Position numbers and translations under genes: made by a program. 64,000 nt of DNA, taken from Anastatus disparis (Eukaryota > Arthropoda > Insecta > Hymenoptera > Eupelmidae). Below the pieces are notes generated by a model. It ran no database searches. It was given only the letters and a program-made list of their open reading frames with translations, and was not told where the DNA came from. The stretch is from assembly GCA_017163975.1 (NCBI GenBank), contig JAFFSR010000309.1:1255501-1319500 (forward strand). Reading direction: 5' to 3'. Each line of letters opens with the position of its first letter. Position 1 is the first letter of the stretch. Below, piece by piece: positions 9,985 to 20,973 of the stretch.

Positions 9985-10905
9985 GAAATCTTTTTTTGAA
10001 ATATTTTATCTTAAATATTGCTGAAATCATTCATAAAACTTTCATGAAAGATTTCCATGACCTTAATAATCTTGCGATGAAAGATTGTGGAAATCTTTAA
10101 AAAGATTTTCTTAAAACATTACTATAAATATTGCTGAAATCTTTCATAAATCTTTCATGAAAGATTTATTCAATTGTTAATATATTGCTTCGAAATATTG
10201 CATAAATATTTCTTAAATATTTATTCGAAATATTTTAGAAAATATTGTTGAAATCTTTTAGAAAACTTTCATTGAAATATTTATTTGCAGTCTCTCAGGC
10301 GGACATAGCGGACTTTCAACAACATTTCCGTTTAAAACTTTTTACAATAGGCTAATGAAAGATTTCATCGATATGTACAGTAAATATATTTCTGAAAGAA
10401 AGGAGAAATATTTCATAAATCTTTCATAAAAGATTTCTATACTGGTGATAATCTTGCAATGAAATATGGCATCAATCTTTCAGAAAGATTTCCTTGAAAT
10501 ATTTTTGTAAATCTTGTTGAAATATTTCATAAATCTTTCATGAAAGATTTTTAAAACTGTGATAATCTTGCAATGAAAGATTGTAGAAATTTTTCATAAA
10601 TATTTTTTTGAAATATTACCGAAAATATTGCTGAAATCTTTCATAAATCTTTCATGAAAGATTTATTTGATTGTTTAAATATTGCTTCGAAATATTGCAT
10701 AAATATTTCCTGAATATTTATTTGAAATATTTTAGAAAATCTTGTTGAAATCTTTAAGAAAACTTTTATTGAAATATTTATTTTCAGTCCCTCAGGTGGA
10801 CATAGCGGGCTTTCAACAATCTTTCATCGAAAGATGTTTGAAATCTTTCATTCTTTTCTTGCAAATATTTCTGAAAGCTTTCATAAATATTTCATGCCAT
10901 GTAGG
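9985..10905. repeat. Complex satellite rich in CTTTCA/TGAAAG motifs, part 2
   Basis: The same motif family resumes. A higher-order duplication of about 495 bp is visible: the block with TTGCTTCGAAATATTGCATA and CTCAGG-GGACATAGCGG occurs at about 10184-10330 and again at about 10680-10830. Units with ATAATCTTGCAATGAAA recur near 10060, 10447 and 10560. Confidence 0.8.
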
Positions 10906-10988
10906 TCCCAATCCCCAAGGTTGTCACAAATCAATTACGACATCCGAAATTTTTACTTTTCAAAATAATTGTAAATCTTCATATTTAA

Positions 10989-11362
10989 GGGGATGTAAAA
11001 TGGACACTACACCTGTACTCATAAATATTCACTATCTTTTCATTTTATTGCAAAATTTTCAATGAAAAAATGCATTAGCTTGTAGTATCTACCGTGAAGA
11101 TTATTCGGTTAAATTTTTAAATAAATTCATTTATTAGTTATTGAGAATTTTGGGTTCCAAAATTATTTATTAACATTTTTCAATTTTGTACAGAAATCCA
11201 AATATCTTAAAAACTAATGAATGAATTTATTTGGAAATTTATCTAAATAATCATCATGGTACATACTACAAGCTAATGCATTTCTTTTCTGGCAATTCAG
11301 CAATGAAATGGAAAAAGAGCTAATATCTATAAGTACAGGTGTAGTGTCCGTTTTACATCTCC
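10989..11362. mobile_element. TTAA-flanked palindromic MITE (TTAA-1 family)
   Basis: TTAA stands at 10985-10988 and 11363-11366. The arms, GGGGATGTAAAATGGACACT from the left and GGAGATGTAAAACGGACACT read from the right, stay complementary for about 175 bp to a centre near 11170. No coding capacity. Architecture fits a piggyBac-type non-autonomous element. Confidence 0.85.
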
Positions 11363-11612
11363 TTAAATTCGATTTACTTTATTGATAACGCATTAAATTA
11401 ACTAAAGTAAATATTTGATCTAAAGTTGATTTTCATTCTAATTTGTTTAATGTTTATAAAACTAAAAATGTTTTTTTTTGCATTTGATTGCAAGTTGAGG
11501 AAAGTATTGAAAAACCGAATAATCTTTAAATTTTTAATTGAGAAGAAGAATTAATGAATATACTATAAATAATAAACTATAAACATTGCTATAGTTTAGT
11601 TTTTGTATGCAG

Positions 11613-11784
11613 GTTACTACAGGGTATAACGATTTAGAAAAAGACGAAGTTGACATTATTGCAGGTGCACTGGAGCTTCGTAAAAAGACGGTGGCTGATG
11701 TCATGACTCAAATTGAGGATGTTTACATGCTTGATTACAACCGTATTTTAGATTTTGAAACAATTTCGGAAATTATGTCATCAG
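11613..11784 (+). CDS. CNNM: Internal exon of a CNNM (ACDP) family metal-ion transporter
   Basis: The 57-codon exon encodes [20 protein letters not shown], then [18 protein letters not shown] and [13 protein letters not shown]. This is the conserved stretch of CNNM/ancient conserved domain proteins between the DUF21 membrane domain and the CBS pair (human CNNM2/4, fly uex). A TTTTTGTATGCAG acceptor precedes 11613 and a CAG|GTACG donor follows 11784. The last base begins a split Gly codon, matching the conserved SG(Y/F)TRIPV that should start the next exon. CNNM proteins act in magnesium homeostasis at the basolateral or plasma membrane. No neighbouring exon was found in the window, so flanking introns must be long and transposon-filled. 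The exon frame is intact, suggesting a live gene. Confidence 0.85.
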
Positions 11785-12544
11785 GTACGAAAATATATGG
11801 AATAATAAATTTTATATTCTCAATATAATTCGATCTTTAAATATAATAAAACTCTTACTTATTTTGAAAGTACCTACTTTTTGACCTGTTTTCGCAAGCG
11901 AAACTTTTACGTCCTACTACAAATGATGCGTGCCCCTATGATTAATTGCAATACTTGTGTGATTTGTTCAGAAAGACAGATGCACTATAACCGATTTCAT
12001 TTTAAATCATGCAGGTTAACTAGAATACTACCTAACTTAGAACCCTAACTTAGAATAACTTTAAAATAAAAAAAAAAGTTTTTAATATTATTTTACTGTG
12101 AAAATTAACGCATGCGTATTCATTTGTTTTTATATCTTATCAAAAATGCATTTTATGTATACATTTGAAAAGCAACTTATGAATTTTGAATTCACAATCA
12201 TCAAAATTTATTTTGATCGATCTTTTTTATTAATTTTTTGTGAATAATTCTATGTCCTGTCAAGTGCAGTATATGAGCTTATTTTTTCTTCTAAATGAAT
12301 GACCTAACTTTAGCTATATACAGATTAACTTTTTACAAACACGGGAGCACTACATCCCTGGAGTTGAAAGTCATGTAGCGATAACAAGAATGAGGAGAAA
12401 GAAATTAAAACTGAAATAAAGTGCTAACGTCGCTCAGCGGTACAATATACATATATATTGTACCGCTTATAACAGAATATATATATATATATATATATAT
12501 TGAAAAAAAAATTAGTTCATGATATGTCATTTTACATTCTGTCA
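11785..12544. other. Intron-like AT-rich sequence without a gene
   Basis: I see no ORF or second CNNM exon. A small hairpin (TACAATATACATATATATTGTA) lies near 12441, followed by a (TA)n run at about 12477-12500. The block 11367-11612 upstream of the exon is likewise non-coding. Confidence 0.4.
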
Positions 12545-12921
12545 TCATTTTGGGTCGATATGAACTACCGTTTCCGTATTTGAAAGATATCTCAATTTAA
12601 CAACCATTTTATCAGAATTTAATATCAATGTATTAAAAACATACGCAGTCTTTGACCCGCAATTAAAGCGATAAGTTTGATCTCGCCTTTTCATCATCAA
12701 CCTGATATCATGAGAAACCCAGGACTTATTATGAGAACGTATAACATTCAATTTAAGAGGAGCATACCTGTCAAAGGCATCAATAACAGCTGTAGAGAAA
12801 GCATTTATCTACTCATCAAGGTTAGATCTTAAACTAGTTATGTTAGGATCAACAAAAGAAGAAGAGGACAACACAGAATTACTTACATTATTATGAACAA
12901 AAAAATTGGTCTCATGTGAGA
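12545..12921 (-). pseudogene. LINE copy D: fragment of the endonuclease-RT linker region
   Basis: The minus strand encodes KSWVSHDIRLMMKRRDQTYR, the conserved tryptophan/basic segment between endonuclease and RT in this LINE family; copy B has KPWVSNDLRLLMRQRDRAYR. Upstream in the same strand, a further stretch ending YAPLKLN precedes it. The fragment starts directly at the GACAGA microsatellite (12922-12952), so it is 5' truncated there, and is cut off near 12545. Confidence 0.7.
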
Positions 12922-12952
12922 GACAGAGAGACAAACATAGACATTCTTCATT
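12922..12952. repeat. GACAGAGA microsatellite between LINE copies D and A
   Basis: GAGAGACAGAGAGACAAACA followed by TAGACATTC. It separates the 3' end of LINE copy A from the 5' truncation point of copy D, as the same repeat does at 23437-23547, 27053-27070 and 30056-30108. Confidence 0.75.
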
Positions 12953-13231
12953 CGACCTTGGGGTAGATACTCTTTCTGGAACTGTTAAGTAAAATACAAC
13001 GACGTATTACATTATTCAAAAATTATTTAGTCTTAACATAATAAATAACACTAAATATGAATCTTTGAGATAATAATTGCTGAAATAGCAAGTTTAATGA
13101 AAGTTAACAAAATAATAATAATAACATTAGTATCAGCAAGTGAGCATAGCTATCCTTAATCTGATGTTATGAAAACTTAAAAATCAAAATTAATATTTGT
13201 AAGTATTATTTAAGCTTTTTTAAAAAATTGA

Positions 13232-13930
13232 AGTGACTCTCTAGGAGAGTATCAGACCTCCGGATCACCGATTCCATTCAAACTTCGGGATAAGTTTCCA
13301 GATGTCAAAATATAGAAAGAAACAGTATTTTAGACCCCAACGCTCAATATTTCCGTAGTTACAAGCAATTCAAGAAAACTACTAATGAAGTTACTAGATA
13401 TTCAGATGCTTATAGTTGTTTAGGATCCATAGTTAGAAGCTTAAAACTCTTTTTAAGTGAAAGCTGAGCTCAAGTGCTTTCGAAACAGCACTCATAGCAT
13501 ATCAAAATATTATTTTTTCCCAAAGTTATAGTTTAATAAAGATGAAACCTGAATCTTCTTTTTAAAACATTAACTAGTAATAACAGCTGAAATTCAATCT
13601 TTAAAAACAGCTGAAGTTTAATCTTTATCACGTTATAACTTTGGGAAAAAATAATATTTTTATATGTTATAAGTGCTGTTTCGAAAGGATTTGAGCTCAG
13701 CTTTCACTTCAAAAGAGTTTCAAGCTTCTAACTATGAATGCTAAACAACTATAACCGTTTGAATATCTATTAACTTTTTTAGTAATTTTCTTAAATTTCT
13801 TATAGCTAGGGAAATTTTGAGCGTTAGGATTTAAAATTTTGTTTTCTTTTATATTTTGGCATCAGGAAATTCATCCCGAAGTTTGAACAAAATCTGTGAT
13901 CCAGAGATCTGATACTCTCTTAGTCAGTGC
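13232..13930. mobile_element. Foldback MITE, AGGAGAGT family, copy 1
   Basis: AGGAGAGTATCAGACCTCCG at 13244 pairs with the sequence ending GATACTCTCT near 13921, and the arms remain complementary for about 300 bp (for example AACGCTCAATATTTCC near 13340 against its complement near 13810). The centre is near 13580, where CTGAAATTCAATCTTT is duplicated. The copy at 16772-17430 is clearly homologous. No ORF; no convincing target duplication. Confidence 0.8.
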
Positions 13931-13979
13931 TATAAAATATATCAACTAGCCGCCAGGGTAATGCTATTAATGGTGACCA

Positions 13980-14128
13980 CTAAGGCAGTCAACTAGTACC
14001 CTTTTTATGCTGCCACAACGCACACTTATTTCGTTGAAGCCTTTCATACAGTGATTGTTTGAAGAAGTAGAAATCTTTAGGAGAAGAAGATTCCAATGAA
14101 GAAAGTTTTTTATAGAAATAATCCGTTG
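13980..14128 (-). pseudogene. LINE copy A, extreme C-terminus of ORF2
   Basis: The minus strand reads LSSLESSSPKDFYFFKQSLY and then ER, resembling the F-K-x-x-L-x-x-x-L end common to this LINE group (copy B has IPQFKKHTFDHLM). It lies just beyond the palindrome 14129-14513 and continues the preceding C-terminal segment. Confidence 0.5.
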
Positions 14129-14513
14129 CAGACCTAAACAAAAAAATCCAGCTGGATTTCCCAGTTGGATTTCCCAACCTAGCTGGAAAGGACTAGATTC
14201 CAGCAGGATTTCACTAGATTTCCTGAAGGATTCCCAGTCAGACAATTCATATATATTTATTCCTTGATGTCCACCTATTTTCAACTAGATTTATAGATAG
14301 ATTTCCAACTTGATTTTAAAGCCTTGAAATCGAGTTGGAAATCTATCTATAAATCTAGTTGAAAATAGGTGGACATCAAGGAATAAATATATATGAATTG
14401 TCTGACTGGGAATCCTTCAGGAAATCTAGTAAAACCCTGCTAGAATTTAGTTCACAGCTAGGAAATCCAGTCGGGAAATCCAACTGGGAAATCCAGCTGG
14501 ATTTTTTTGTCTG
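14129..14513. mobile_element. Near-perfect palindromic MITE of about 385 bp
   Basis: The outer ends read CAGACCTAAACAAAAAAATC on the left and GATTTTTTTGTCTG on the right. From there inward the arms are inverted copies, including CAGACAATTCATATATATTTATTCC, meeting near 14325. TCCAGCTGGATTTCCC-type units repeat near each end. There is no coding capacity. It interrupts the C-terminal coding region of LINE copy A. Confidence 0.85.
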
Positions 14514-14544
14514 GGAAAAATCAAAATAATGCTGAAGAGCAGCT

Positions 14545-16513
14545 GTGCGGACATTCTGATGAATAAATAGTCTTGTCGGCAGTCTGGTAGAAGAACGTAC
14601 AGTTGTGCGAATATGTTACCTTACGAACCTAGAGGCTTGGTAAGATGGACTACCATGGCAACCGCATTGAATACTAAAGAAATTTTTAGCTATAAGGCCC
14701 TATTCCGAACAGAAAGCTAACGATAATCAAAGCGAAAAGGCGTAACTCTACTACGTATTTCTATGTCGCCATGAACAAAATGAATGCAGGCATGAAAAGC
14801 TCTATGCAGACAAAGATTTAAAGTTTGTGGAAGATTAGCATAGGCAACCACTGTATAATCATAATGAGGAAAAATCAGGGACTCAACCAATTTTTTCCTT
14901 GTATCTTGGGTCAAGGCATGTTAATAATATTTTAATGATCGTAAAGTAGCATGTATTTTTCGAATCGTTGAACATACCTGTTTGTTCCAATCAAGTGTAG
15001 AGGATATTCACAAACCAAGATTTTTGACCACTAAGGGATATGGGACAACTGTATCACCAACTAAGATATTAGGAACAGAGCTATCTCTGAAACTAGAGAT
15101 ATGTTGCTTGCCACATATAAATATAGCATGAGTTTTCCTTGCATTCAGAAGTAAGCCATCATCATCTGCCCATTTAACCACAGAGGCAATTTTATGATTA
15201 ATGAGACTGATCTTTTCCTCCAGATCCACCAAATCTGGAGGAAAAGAAAGATTTATAATCTTGTAGGTTCTCAGCAAAAAGAATATGGTTGGTTAAAGAC
15301 AAGACAGATAAGATATCATTCATGTAAACCATAAACAACAGCAGCCCCAGGACACTACCCTGAGGGACTCTAGCTGACACCTGTGCATTATTTAAGTCGT
15401 CCATCACAGAGTAAGCACAAGTTAATAAATATAAAGCGAATCATTTAATTACTATGTCAGGACAGTTCATAGTACGTAGGTTAATGAGTAATTTACGATG
15501 ACGAACTCTATCGAATGCCTTAGAAAAATCGAAAAGAAGTAGTAATGTGACCATACAGCGATCGATAGCAGTCCTATAGTTATCCAGCAAGTGTGAAAAA
15601 GCTGTTTAAGTACTATGACATCTTCTAAACCCTGCTTGATAAGAGTCAAGTAAGAAATTCGCCTCAAGATGAGATAAAAACTGAGTTTGAACAATTCTCT
15701 CTAAAACTTTTAAAACCTCACAAAGTTTGGCAATAGGAGGAATCTGGGATGAGCTGTCCATCTTAGCTTGCTTAGTAAGTGGTAATAAAAATGCTCTTTT
15801 CCAGGCTGCTGAAAAATAGCCATGGACAAAAGAATCGTTAATAATAGAAGTAAGGCTGTCGACTATGAAACTATCCACCAACTTTAACTATATCAGCAGA
15901 AATTTGGTCTAGATCCACTGCTTTGAAGCAAGCTGAGCCCAAAATACCAATTTAATAAATAGAATTAGTTGGAACGAAATCAAAGACTGGAATATCAGAT
16001 CTAAGCAGGGTAGACAGGACACTTTCAATGTCAGCATCAGTCAGTGCAGGACTAAGCGATGAGACCGAAGTGTAATGTTTCAAAAGCACTGATAAAGAAA
16101 AATATTTAAGAGGAGATGGCCAAAGTCTTGTTAAAAAGGCTCAACTTACGGAGTTCTGACCACTTATTTTTGACCGTGGGCGCTGATGAAAGTTTGTTTG
16201 CAATGAAGTCGTTCTTCAACTCACACAGTGAGTTTGAAACTTTATTTCGAAGTGATTTAGAGCAAGTATAATCGTCAACTGAACCAGATCTCCGAGCAAA
16301 ACGATAGTAGTTGTCGTGACGTTTCATAAGCAAACGCAAATTATGAGAAACCTATGCTTTACACTTGGTGAAAATCTTAATTACTCTTGTTGGAGCAAAC
16401 TTATCAAAGACTTCGACAATATTAGAAATAAAGGTGCCAACCTTACCATCTATAAATTAGCAACCCGACTCAAGAAAAGGTTGATAAGTAATATTTGGCC
16501 TAGTACTAAATGA
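14545..16513 (-). pseudogene. LINE copy A: linker, RT and C-terminal domains
   Basis: In order on the minus strand: SYNLRLLMKRH-type linker (near 16320), KNKWSELRKL (near 16150), RT segments with SFVHGYFSAAWKRAFLLPL, LCEVLKVLERIVQTQFLSHL and YQAGFRRCHST (15606-15881), a VPQGSVLG box (near 15360), the catalytic site as FAEN instead of FADD (near 15280), VKWADDDGLLLNARKT (near 15170), and LIFPHYDYTVVAYANLPQTL (14717-14914). The order equals intact copy B at 25197-25964. Reverse transcriptase would copy LINE RNA at a nicked target; loss of the DD pair and multiple frameshifts abolish that. Confidence 0.8.
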
Positions 16514-16771
16514 AAAAGAAAAATCAGACAAGACATTTACAGAGGGAGTATACAACAGACTCGCAGGAAAATATGAAGAAAAATTATAAGTAATAGCAGA
16601 CTTTAGAGAATCAATCTCTAAAGTTCTTGGTTATCAAAGATTTGATAACTTTTTTAGGCCTGGAAAACTTAAATTTGATTTTAATTAGATTATGACCAGC
16701 AATAAATGGGGCGATTGATTTCTCGTAGGATAGTAGAGCTGAGCTATCATTAATGACGAACAAATCAAACT
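16514..16771 (-). pseudogene. LINE copy A: end of endonuclease and start of linker
   Basis: The minus strand reads FVVNDSSALLSYEKSIAPF, then IAGHNLIKIKFKFSRPKK, resembling the end of the copy B endonuclease region (KTDSPFIAEHDLIELCFRF). The frame is continuous up to the foldback insertion at 16772. Confidence 0.6.
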
Positions 16772-17430
16772 AACAAGGAGAGTGTTTCACCTTCGAGTCA
16801 CCGATTTTGCTCAAATTTTGGAAATGTTTTTTGGATGTAGGAACATAAAGAAAGCTAAAATTTTAGAGGCCAACGCTCAATATTTCCCTACTTACAGGCC
16901 ATTGAAGAAAATCACTGAAAAAGTTACTAGATTTTCAAACGTTTATAGTTTCTCAACATTGTTAGCTAGAAGCTTATACCTTTTTATATAAAAGATGAAC
17001 TCAAATTCTTTTGAAATAGCACCTTTAACATCTCAAAATATTATTTTACCCTAAAGTTTGAGCGTAATAAAGATTGGACCTGAATTTTCTGTTTGAAATA
17101 TTAATTAATAATAAAAGCTGAAATTGGATCCAATCTTTATTACGCTATAACTTTGGGAAAAAATAATATTCTGAGATGCTATATCTACTATTTGGAAAGG
17201 ATTTAAGCTCAGCCTTCATTTAAAAAAAGGTTTAAGCTTCTAGTTAATAATGCTAAGGAACTTTAAGCGTTTGAAAATCTAGTAAATTTTTTTGTGATTT
17301 TCTTTAATTGTCTGTAACTAAGGAAATATTGAGCGTTGGCTTATAAAATTTTGGCATCCTTTATGTTTGTGCATTCAGAAAACATTCTCAAAATTTGAGC
17401 AAAATCAGTGACCCAAAGGCGAAACACTCT
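16772..17430. mobile_element. Foldback MITE, AGGAGAGT family, copy 2
   Basis: AAGGAGAGTGTTTCACCTTC at the left pairs with GGCGAAACACTCTCCTT at the right. Arms of about 280 bp remain complementary, centred near 17105, and match the copy at 13232-13930 (shared AACGCTCAATATTTCC, CTTTATTACGCTATAACTTTGGG). It interrupts the endonuclease end of LINE copy A; removing it rejoins PDHNSH to the FVVNDSSALL segment. Confidence 0.8.
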
Positions 17431-17632
17431 CCTTATAAATGTGAGAGTTATGATCTGGAGTTAAAACATAGTGAGTGGTCCCAGAGGGCACTAAGCATAG
17501 TGAAAAAAGTCAAAGTAAGACCTAAGAGCATCTGAGAAGTAAGAAGATTTGAGCAAATATATATTAAAGTCTCCATAAATAATGATGTACTTGTAGTTAT
17601 ATACATGCTCCGATAAAACATTAAATAGATTA
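17431..17632 (-). pseudogene. LINE copy A: endonuclease, second half (GDFN motif)
   Basis: The minus strand encodes LFNVLSEHVYNYKYIIIYGD followed by FNIYLL, the G-D-F-N catalytic motif of apurinic-type LINE endonucleases. Reading continues toward PLGPLTMF / LTPDHNSH. The upstream half of the domain lies at 23129-23436 on the far side of the palindromic transposon. The two halves join in frame as SPLDN-LFNVL once one TTA target copy is removed. Confidence 0.75.
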
Positions 17633-17690
17633 CACAGCCACACAAAAAAAAAAAAATGTCAAAACTCACGGACCAGACCATATATACCTT

Positions 17691-18540
17691 ATGTTTTTGA
17701 GGTCGCTGATTCCGAATCCGTGGTCCATTTGACCCCATCACCTCAGGGTCAAGGTCAGGTCAAGGTCAAATTTACAAAATTAACGGCAACCAAGGTTTAA
17801 CAGTATACATATATGTTTTTGAGGTCGCTGATTCCGAATCCGTGGTCCATTTGACCCCATCACCTCAGGGTCAAGGTCAGGTCAAGGTCAAATTTACAAA
17901 ATTAACGGCAACCAAGGTTTAACAGTATACATATATGTTTTTGAAGTCGCTGATTCCGAATCCGTGGTCCATTTGACCCGATCACCTCAGGGTCAAGGTC
18001 AGGTCAAGGTCAAATTTACAAAATTAACGGCAACCAAGGTTTAACAGTATACATATATGTTTTTGAGGTCGCTGATTCCGAATCCGTGGTCCATTTGACC
18101 CATCACCTCAGGGTCAAGGTCAGGTCAAGGTCAAATTTACAAAATTAACGGCAACCAAGGTTTAACAGTATACATCTATGTTTTTGAGGTCGCTGATTCC
18201 GAATCCGTGGTCCATTTGACCCCATCACCTTAGGGTAAAGGTCAGGTCAAGGTCCAATTTCCAAAATTAACGGCAACCAAGGTTTAACAGTATACATATA
18301 TGTTTTTGGGGTCGTCGAATCCGAATCCGTGGTCCATTTGACCCCATCACCTCAAAGTCAAGGTCAGGTCAAGGTCAAATTTCTAAAATTAACGGCAACC
18401 AAGGTTTAACAGTATACATATATGTTTTTGGGGTCGCCGAATCCGAATCCGTGGTCCGTTTGACTCCATCACCTCATAGTGAAGGTTATTTGAAGGTAAA
18501 ATCGACAAAATTCTTGTAAAACAAACCAAACTACATGCCA
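17691..18540. repeat. Left subterminal array: seven 122-bp tandem repeats
   Basis: Units begin ATGTTTTTGAGGTCGCTGAT at 17691, 17813, 17935, 18057, 18178, 18300 and 18422. Each holds GGTCCATTTGACC, most carry paired TCAAGGTCA motifs, and each ends with a GGCAACCAAGGTTTAACAGT block. The two units nearest the gene (from 18300) are the most diverged, reading GGGGTCGTCGAATCC. The array stops just before the stop codon of the transposase-like ORF. Confidence 0.95.
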
Positions 18541-18541
18541 T

Positions 18542-19588
18542 TTATTTTTTCTTACTATACCTTACACGTTTCTCATCAAATGATCGGTGCAAAGGTTTCC
18601 TTTTACGTTTTTTCCCAGTAGTTTTACAATCTCTTTTTAACATCCAGCAGTAGTCGGCCAGCATACTAGCATCCCATCTACCTTGATAACGCTTCTCCAT
18701 TACTTTAATGTCTTGGTGAAAACGCTCTCCCTGTTCTTCGCTATAATCGCCACAGTTTTCAGGAAAACTATCCAAGTGATTGTGCAGAAAATGTAGTTTG
18801 TAATTCATTAGGCAACCCATATTCCCATAGTTCTCAACCATTTTAGATACAATTACTTTGTAATTTGGGCTTCTGCGATTACCCAAAAAGTTTTCAGTAA
18901 CTTCCTTAAAGCTAAGCCATGCAGCTTTCTCAATGTTTGTCATGGAACTAATTAACTGGTCATCAGCCATCATTTTTCTAATTTCAGGACCGTCAAAAAT
19001 ACCTTCCTTCAATTTTGCATCTGATTTACTTGGAAATTTACTTTCCAAGTATTTGAAGCACTGGCTATCTTTATCTAAAGCTTTAACGAATTGTTTCATC
19101 ACACCAAGTTTTATGTGTAATGGAGGAATGAGAACTCTTTTCGGATCAACCAATGGAGTAGCTATAACGTTACTCTTTCCGACTTCGAGAGATTTACTTT
19201 CAGGCCATTTATGATTTGTATAGTGCTTTGCACGGTCTCTACTTTCCCATAAGCACAAGAAACATGGCGTCTTTGTAAATCCAGACTGCTGTCCTAACAA
19301 TATTCCAGAAACTTTCAAATCACCACATATCCGCCATTTATGCTTATCATACTGAATATTTTGTATTATAATTTTGAGATTATCGTATGTTTCCTTCATT
19401 GTAGTGGAGTGCGCTATAGGAACTGAGGCATAGTGGTTGCTATTGTGTAGTAATACGGCGTTTAAACTTCTTTTTGATGAATCTATGAACAATCTCCATT
19501 CTTCGTCTTTATACACATTAGGTTTAATTTCATTCATTAAACCTTTTACGTCTTTACAATATACTATTTTATCACCATTATGATTCAT
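18542..19588 (-). pseudogene. Transposase-like protein, left copy, C-terminal part (RNase H-like)
   Basis: This 348-residue frame is the C-terminal part of a protein whose N-terminus is 19593-20402. Seen in order: LFIDSSKRSLNAVL (Asp36), WRICGDLKVSG (Asp90), a C-F-L-C pair at 109-112, PPLHIKLGVMKQFVKAL (154-171), HFLHNHLDSF (266-275), EEQGERFHQDI (284-294) and a Lys/Arg-rich tail. An Asp on a first strand, Asp on a later strand and Glu in a helix would fit a DDE/RNase H fold with Asp36, Asp90 and Glu288 as candidates; that is inference. Similar uncharacterised proteins occur in several animals by my recollection. The frame is split from its N-terminus by one extra T in a six-T run near 19625 (five T in the right copy). 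Confidence 0.7.
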
Positions 19589-19592
19589 TTCT

Positions 19593-20402
19593 TCAAAGTA
19601 TGGTTCGAAACTTTTGCTTCTTGTTCTGTAAAAAAGATACTTTAGTAGATTTTGCCAACTGATTCATGCCTTTTAAAGCTGAAGCTAAATGTTCTGCTCC
19701 ATCTTTAGGTAAGTTAAGCTCTCTAACTAGGTCGTTTAGTTTATCTTGAGTCCATAACTTTACGCTTTTGTCTTTTTGGCCCGCTGGAAGGAAAATATCG
19801 TCATCGTCATCATCATCATCATCATTTTCAATTTCTTCATCACTATAGCTTTCATACGATTCATCTTTTAAGTCATTATTATCAATTCCACCCCCATCAA
19901 TGCCGCCACTGACTTCGTTATCTTCTTCATCATTTTTTTCATCGTTGGTATCTGATTCAATAGATAGCCTCTCAAGAAGATCGAGCTCTTCATCGCTTCC
20001 CGATTTTTCGATAGGTCTTTTTACAGAAATAACATCAGCATAATTCACCGTTGCTTTAATTTTACTATCAATTCCAATAATTTCGGTATTACAGAAGTAA
20101 CAATCCTCTCTTCTATCTGGTTGATACCATTCCATTGGGCTATTAAATTTAACTTTGTCATCTTCTTTTGTTTTATTCCACTTACAAAGCATTTGACGAC
20201 ATTGTTCGCAGATACTACATGGAGTCCACTTTTCTATAACTACATCAGTTTCTAATTTGAAGCAAGTTTTGTGAATTTTTCTGAGATTCTCATTGAAATG
20301 TCTTCGAGATTTTTGCGGAGTGAATACTCCGCAGACAAAACAAAAAAGATTAGAATTTTTTGTGCAAATATGCCCTTGAGATGTAGAAGGTAAATTTTCC
20401 AT
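19593..20402 (-). pseudogene. Transposase-like protein, left copy, N-terminal Cys-rich and acidic part
   Basis: I place the start at 20402 (MENLPSTSQ); an in-frame ATG at 20459 also exists. Cys pairs occur as CFVC, CSICEQC and CYFC, spaced like a zinc-binding domain. A Ser/Asp/Glu-rich linker with nine consecutive Asp residues follows, then FLPAGQKDKSVKLWTQDKLN, the start of the block shared with the right copy. It ends at 19593 through a frameshift into 18542-19588. Only this half of the palindrome retains the Cys-rich region. A DNA-binding role is a guess. Confidence 0.65.
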
Positions 20403-20973
20403 GATTTTCAGTATAACCCCGCACGTTAGGGATCCTGGTCCGATCACAGGTGAGTCCACTGTCCCGGAGGTGATAACTCTTATACCTCTCCGGGGCTAAG
20501 TATAAGAGCTTTCCGACTTTGACAAGGACAGTGTCAACTCGTCGTCGGACACACTACAGCTTCATCCTCACACCCTAACGTCCCCCTGCGAGGCAGTGCG
20601 CTTCCACTGGCATCGTTATCCCGACAAACTTATGAGCGGATCATTCCACACATCCCCGTTTGGGGCAGTGTCACCGTCACAGTTTTTGTCGAGGAAGCAG
20701 GTGGAGGCTACGTTGACGAAAAAAATTCATGTTTAATTTTTTCTTATTCATTTAACCGTACATTTGTACAATTAGAAAATGCATGCTTACTTTCTACACA
20801 ATTCTTCACGTATATCACAGAACACTCTTATGCAATTTGAAATTGTATAATGTATGATCTCACAAATAAGAGAAAATTAAATATGATCTTTTGTTCTTCA
20901 AAGTAGCCTTGTATTAAAATGAAATTAATCAATATTGTACTAAAATTCGCAGATATCGTGGTTTAGGTTTGTT
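20403..20973. promoter_or_regulatory. Central spacer of the palindromic transposon, candidate divergent promoter
   Basis: Both transposase copies point outward from this segment. 20460-20720 is much richer in G+C than its surroundings and contains TATAAGAG-type motifs on both strands near 20480-20510; 20720-20970 is AT-rich. No ORF. Promoter role is inferred from position only; it may include the original second end of the element. Confidence 0.35.

Noticed and set aside
13967..14284. 105-residue minus-strand ORF
   Set aside because: It runs across the boundary of LINE copy A and a palindromic MITE, so it is a chance fusion.
18933..19214. Plus-strand 93-residue ORF
   Set aside because: Antisense shadow of the transposase-like gene.
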